Source: Epiperipatus broadwayi | Taxonomy: Eukaryota > Onychophora > Udeonychophora > Euonychophora > Peripatidae | Assembly (NCBI GenBank): GCA_028023455.1 | Contig: JAQFVV010000031.1 | Span: 5,440,237-5,504,236 of the forward strand | Direction: 5' to 3' | DNA length: 64,000 bases | Shown here: positions 59,306 to 64,000 of the stretch, piece by piece | Position numbering within the stretch: position 1 is the stretch's first letter | Layout: the number at the start of each line of letters is the position of its first letter | Position numbers and translations under genes: made by a program | Notes under the pieces: generated by a model | Told to the model about the DNA's origin: nothing | Databases searched by the model: none | Seen by the model: only the letters and a program-made list of their open reading frames with translations

Positions 59306-61625
59306 GAACCTACAAAATATGTCTTTTATATTTGAAACCCATGAAAATCTGCATATCAACATTATTAACCTATGCGGAGAAGAAATATTTAAAGAGCTTC
59401 AAGTATTTGAAAGAACGTGGATTAAGAAATGTACGTTATTTAGTAATTTATCTTTTCTACTAGCGTGTAAAAATCACAGCGTTATTCCCATTTGTTATAA
59501 AATTTATGTTTCACAACAAAAATTACTATATAAGTAAAATTCTAAGGAAAACAATTATTATTATTTTTAATTATTTTATTAAAGAAACTCAGAAAAATGT
59601 AGACAAAATTGATAAAGTATTGCTGGATTTACTTTTATTCCTTAGTAACAAAATACATCTTTTACTGTGGACTAGTTTTGATTGTATTGCAAATTTTAGA
59701 TCAATTGAAGATTCAAATTTGTAACAGCAATGCAAATGAAAAAAATGACAAATGTTAATTAGAACACAATCACCAATCATTATGTATCCAAATCAAAAAA
59801 CTGTTTATAATTTATGTAAGAAAGCCCTCTCTACAGATGAAGTTTCGGTTTTAGAAAAGATTTTAATGACTTCCCGGATACCTTTTGAAAAAATTGTTTG
59901 TAATGTTAAATCAGCTCTTGGATAAAATAAATTTTCCATTGGCTGATTTGGCTAGAGGTGAGATTTGTAATATTTTTTAAAAAGCTAAGCTTTCTAAAAA
60001 TAATATTTCAACGAAAGAAAGACAATCATTCGATAATATAAAATCAGACAAATCACTTGTTGTACTTTCAGCTGACAAAGGTAATGCTACTGTCATTATG
60101 GATCGTGACGTTTACCATAAAAAATTTAGATCTGCTTAATGATAAAACTTATAAACCATCAAAAAAAGATCATACTATATATTTGGAAAAAACAAGAAAA
60201 GCAATTACTAATAAATCGCCTAATGAAATAGAGATAAAAAATAAAATAATCCCTCGTGAAAAATCATGTGTCTGTCCAACATTTTATGGACTTCCAAAAA
60301 TTCACAAACCAGATACCCCCCTTCATCCAATAGTAAGCGCAATAGGATCTCCAATTCATATTTTGGCTAGATATTTATCGGATTTTATAAAACCTAAAAT
60401 CCCAACTATTAAATCATATATTAAAAACTCTTCATTTTATTTCTGTTTTAAAAAAATTTAAAATTAATGCTAATGACATTCTGGTCAGTTTTGATGTCGT
60501 GTCTTTGTTTACAAACATTCCAATTGATGAAGCTATAAATGTATTTTCACAACGTTGCAATTTACCAAACAGTATTATTACTTTGATTAAACATTGTCTC
60601 TTGAACACATATTTTGTATACAATGAACAGCACTACAGACAAGTTTTGGTACTCCTATGGGCTCACCATCTCAGGTGTAAAGCTGATTTATTCATGGAAA
60701 ATATAGAAACTCTGTGCTTTAGAATCATCATCTTTAAAACATATCATTTGGCTCAGATACATAAATGACACTTTTGTTATATGGCAAGATGAAAAAAATA
60801 AATTAGTTGATTTTTTCTTACATTTAAATAATGTGTATTCTCATATTAAATTTACAATGGAGACAGAGTCTGATGGAAAACTCCCATTGCTTGATGTTCT
60901 AGTCACCAGAACACCAAATAGTTTATCTTTTTCGATTTACAGAAAGCATATACACACGGACAGATATTTCCATTCTCATCATCACCCAACTCAGATAGTT
61001 TCATAGCCAAAACTCTTGTAAATAGAGCAATCAAACTTTCATATACGTCATATCTGAAAGAAGAAATAACTCATATTAATAGTATTTTATTAGCAAAAAT
61101 TTATAATTATAAATTTATTAAAAAAGCCTTATTTTAAATTCAAAATGGACAAAATAGGAAACAAAAGGATGATAAATCAGCTATTAGGATTTGTGTTCCA
61201 TATATAAAAGGAACTACAGATAGTATTGGACGTATATTAGTATGCTATAATTTAAATACAGAGTTTTCTACTCATCAAAAGATCAACGATATAATAATCA
61301 ATCCTAAGGATTAAATCCCTCTTGAATCTTATGGTGTTTATCAAATCTCATGTGAAAATTGTAAAGATTCTTATATAGATATGAGTAATCGTCACATCAG
61401 TGTTACGAGAGATGAGCATGCTAATGCAGTTAAACAACACTCATCATCATCAGCACTATCACTCCATACTTTAGATTCAGGTCATAAAATGGATTTTTAT
61501 TACCAGGATCATATCCAGATGTGATAATCTCTATCAGTGCATAATTAGAGATGCCATTCAGATACTTAAAAGGCCAGATTGTATCAATAAGCGAGATGAT
61601 TCATGCAAACTTCCTCCTATTTGGA
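59268..61625 (+). pseudogene. Penelope-like element, near full-length copy 2
   Basis: N-terminal PLE region at 59268-59537 (KKCTLFSNLSFLLACKNHSV) and 59790-59920 (NLCKKALSTDEVSVLEK). Then the pre-RT motif SADKGNATVIMDRDVY (60067-60115), PTFYGLPKIHKPDTPLHPIV (60276-60340), motif A SFDVVSLFTNIPIDEAI (60485-60540), motif B region around 60645 (frameshifted), motif C LRYINDTFVIWQ (near 60750, N in place of the first Asp), LLDVLVTRTPN, and the GIY-YIG domain near 61330-61450 with EILKRPDCINKRDD before the end. Many frameshifts. It lies directly behind truncated copy 1 in the same orientation. Confidence 0.85.
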
Positions 61626-61639
61626 AAGTTTTTTTTTAA

Positions 61640-61810
61640 AAAAACATTTAAAATTTAACATTTTTGCCATTGGTGCAACTTTAACGTTTTTTTCAAATCA
61701 GTGATTGTAGTGCTTCTACAACCATCTTTCTACCTTTTATCACCCAGTAGATGATGTGTGTGAACAAGTCGAAATGTCAGTAAATCAATATTTACATTTT
61801 TAACATGGAT
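61640..61810 (+). repeat. PLE terminal direct repeat, right
   Basis: Second copy of the terminal segment described at 59115-59305; it ends at AACATGGATAAAC before a TA tract. Confidence 0.7.
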
Positions 61811-61821
61811 AAACACACACA

Positions 61822-61848
<27 letters not shown>

Positions 61849-61852
<4 letters not shown>

Positions 61853-62143
61853 GGGTATGAGCACAGACTTTCACATATATATATGTAATAGACAGGGTAT
61901 GAGCACAGACTTTCACATGACCCACCACTCTCCACACTATCTCATAACACTGATACACCTGAACACACATATGTCGAAAAGATAAATAATCACCACTATC
62001 CATATTTCATGCTAAACCAGCAATCATCACTTGGTCCAGATTACCATCTCTACACATATATGCTACAAGCGCTCAGATATATATTAAGATAGCAAATTCT
62101 CCTACTTTAATGGACCTGCTTCAAGGTACTCCACACTCCAACT
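61849..62143 (-). repeat. HHR-A copy with mutated ribozyme
   Basis: Starts with a local duplication of GACAGGGTATGAGCACAGAC (61849 and 61889) around a TA tract, then the usual family order down to TTTAATGGACCTGCTTCAAG. It switches abruptly to an HHR-B copy at about 62143. Confidence 0.75.
61991..62040 (-). ncRNA. Inactivated hammerhead (HHR-A, 62.0 kb copy)
   Basis: Minus strand box reads GUGAUGA (62024-62030) in place of CUGAUGA; the invariant C is lost. Stem II UGCU/AGCA, GAAA and most of stem I remain. Confidence 0.6.
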
Positions 62144-62340
62144 CATGGTGTATCTGAATTTATTTCAGTCCCATACTGCTATGTAGCTGGATTTTTGGAC
62201 ATTTAGATGTCTGAAAGTTTCAGATTTTCTTCTCAATAATTAGGCATTGATAAAATGCTAGACTAGTTCTAGTGTTTTTAATCCCTAGCACCTCACTGAT
62301 GACACTAGATGCAGAAACCGTGGTCTGGGGTTGAGGGTAT
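62144..62340 (+). repeat. HHR-B family copy
   Basis: ATGGTGTATCTGAATTTATT, then TAGCTGGATTTTTGGACATT and TAGATGTCTGAAAG align in order with the HHR-B and HHR-C unit bodies. The hammerhead follows at 62283-62337. It is fused on the left to HHR-A. Confidence 0.7.
62283..62337 (+). ncRNA. Hammerhead ribozyme with defective stem II (HHR-B)
   Basis: CUGAUGA 62296-62302, GAAA 62314-62317. Stem III ACC/GGU closes a GU loop (62317-62324), and C62325 is the cleavage nucleotide. Inner stem I CCUCA/UGGGG (62291-62295 with 62326-62330) and outer stem CCCU/AGGG (62283-62286 with 62334-62337) have the same geometry as at 24.5 kb. Stem II (62303-62313) keeps at most two pairs and lacks the core-closing pair, so activity is doubtful. 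Confidence 0.6.
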
Positions 62341-62410
62341 TTTTAAAAGCGTGATAAGAGTGTGTATTTTTACGTACTCTCTCTCTCTCTATCTATATAT
62401 ATATATATAT

Positions 62411-63160
62411 TCACCCCAAATCCAAAATTCAACTGGACCAGCTCCCCAAGAAATAATAATAAATCACAGCCAAATGTTTCACTGCTACAAGCAGACTTCT
62501 CAAGTGTAAAGAACTACAAAAACTGCACTATATATATATAATTAAACATTACCCACAAATCCATTTACTTCCCCTTTACCCTTAATATTAAAAGATAAGT
62601 TAATTGCTTCAGAATAATAAATTTTCAATGATAAAGATTATTTTAATTTTATTTTGATTTAATTTATCTCAAAGAAGACAACCTTAGCTCCATCAAAATT
62701 AATAGTGTGGTCTATATCTTTTGTGATAGTAAGTTAGAAAACAATACAACCCGGATGAACATTTCTTGAAGGATTGTTTTAAAATCTAATCTTAAATTTT
62801 AAAACTAACTCAAAATGAACATTTTTTTCACTAATGGGTATTACATTAAATTTTTAAAATTATAATATTGTTTAATTTGCTAATGGGTTTTATGCTAATC
62901 AATTTAATTGTGTTCAAGAATATTTGGCATGATTGCATCAACTATTCTGACCATCATTACTGAAAATAAATAATATTTTTAATATAATTTTAAATATACA
63001 ATTGAGAATAACATGTTTTAATATAATGTTTATTTTTCAAGTAATCCTCCATCACTTTTTATATGTACATATCACTTACACACATATACGTCTTTAGATA
63101 ATATTATTTATTTAAAATATTTAATTTAAGATACTTGTAAATATCTTCTCACGGTTAATT
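62411..63160. other. AT-rich stretch without recognised genes
   Basis: No supported feature. Confidence 0.5.
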
Positions 63161-63164
63161 TTAA

Positions 63165-63910
63165 CCCTTTTCCCGCGCTCGACGAGACTCCTCGTTGACA
63201 TCTAAAATCACTCTAACTCAGTTCGTTTTTATACGATAAAATTCGTTAAATACGTATTGAATTCGTTTTTAAAAGTTCTGTACGATGGTGACATCTTCCG
63301 ATTTATTTTAGAAGTAAAAAATAAAAAAAAACGCATTTAAACCTAAACAAAGAAGGAACATTATTTGTGATTGGTTCTTAGCATGCTATCAGCCGAAAAA
63401 GACATTCTGATTGGCTGGAAAGAACAAAGAAACTGCCTGATCAAAGAAAATAAAGAAAAACGCTGAGATTTTCATTTCGAATACGATTTAAATTATTATT
63501 AAATAATATTTATGGAAATTAAACATAATTTTCAGAGAGAATAATAAAAAAACAAAATTATTTTCGAAAAATATTGAAGATTTAAGTAAATATATTGAAG
63601 ATGTAGTAAAAAGAAATATTTACTTTTCTATAACGTAAAAGTCGATCTTTTTGTTTACATTATAACTTTTATGTTGCCGATATAGAATATCTTAGAATAA
63701 ATAAATAGCAATTTATTTTTGAAAGAACTTTCGTTTTCTTCATGACCTGAAAAATTAATTATATACTTTTTATAAACGTATCTGAGTTGAATTTAATATT
63801 ATAGGCGAATATGTTTTAACAATAGGCTTTGTCTTCAGTTTGTGAGTTGGCCAATTAAAAGATTTGATTTTTATCTGATACAACCAATGATAAAATTAGC
63901 GGTTTAAGGG
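63165..63910. mobile_element. piggyBac-like MITE, 746 bp
   Basis: Flanked on both sides by TTAA (63161-63164 and 63911-63914), the fixed target site of piggyBac transposons. Inverted ends: CCCTTTTCCCGC on the left, and CCCTTAAACCGC read inward on the right, with the CCCTT start typical of the superfamily. A small internal palindrome CGACGAG-ACT-CCTCGTTG lies next to the left end. There is no transposase frame, so it is non-autonomous. Its interior is richer in CpG than the surroundings. Confidence 0.65.
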
Positions 63911-64000
63911 TTAAAACTAAACAAAAAAATTGAATTATGTAAGTGCATATATTAATGTAGGGATGAAGTTTAAATTTGGTTTGGTGGTGGGAGATCGGAG

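Overview
The window looks like intergenic or intronic DNA from a repeat-rich, very AT-rich invertebrate animal. The evidence is the absence of operons and of dense genes, the RTE/BovB-type LINEs, Penelope-like elements (PLEs) with GIY-YIG endonucleases, tRNA-derived SINEs with target-site duplications, a piggyBac-type MITE, and long TA and GATA microsatellites. A mollusc, possibly a cephalopod, would fit this repertoire. That is an impression from experience; nothing here proves it. There is one 500-base assembly gap (25190-25689).

Layout. 1-1240: decayed L1/Tx1-like LINE tail. 3079-11368: probable non-autonomous LTR element with about 3.0 kb LTRs around a broken gag-like frame that holds 37-38 residue repeats. 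12862-13167: the only plausible host coding unit, a 101-aa single-pass membrane protein followed by a poly(A) signal. 13487-13656 and 17461-17752: fold-back elements, the first with two perfect 73-base arms. 15.9-16.6 kb and 22.7-26.2 kb: small repeats carrying hammerhead ribozymes. 26.3-28.7 kb: inverted PLE debris. 29.3-31.1 kb: Gypsy-like gag and integrase remnant. 33.4-34.7 kb: hammerhead repeats. 34.76-41.24 kb: two RTE LINEs facing away from each other, one with a 5' inversion. 41.26-43.91 kb: a 409-bp tandem array with a hammerhead in each full unit and a sharp internal inversion. 46.6-47.6, 52.2-53.4 and 58.3-61.8 kb: further PLE copies. 57.8-58.3 kb: long GATA tract. 61.8-62.3 kb: two more hammerhead repeats. 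63165-63910: piggyBac-like MITE.

Main result. Four small repeat families (called here HHR-A, HHR-B, HHR-C and HHR-D) each contain a type I hammerhead ribozyme architecture: a CUGANGA box, a stem II hairpin, a GAAA box, a very short stem III, a cleavable nucleotide, and a stem I with an internal loop and an outer helix. I traced the pairing base by base in each family. The stems differ between families while base pairing is kept, which points to function at RNA level. Three families occur as tandem repeats (units of about 409, 418 and 474 bp). This is the organisation known for retrozymes and for PLE-associated hammerheads. I infer that transcripts would self-cleave to unit-length RNAs that could circularise and be mobilised by the PLE or RTE machinery whose remains lie alongside. 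Families are also found fused to one another and in inverted pairs.

Almost all protein-coding material is dead transposon sequence with frameshifts and stops. No complete active element, rRNA, functional tRNA or CRISPR array was found.
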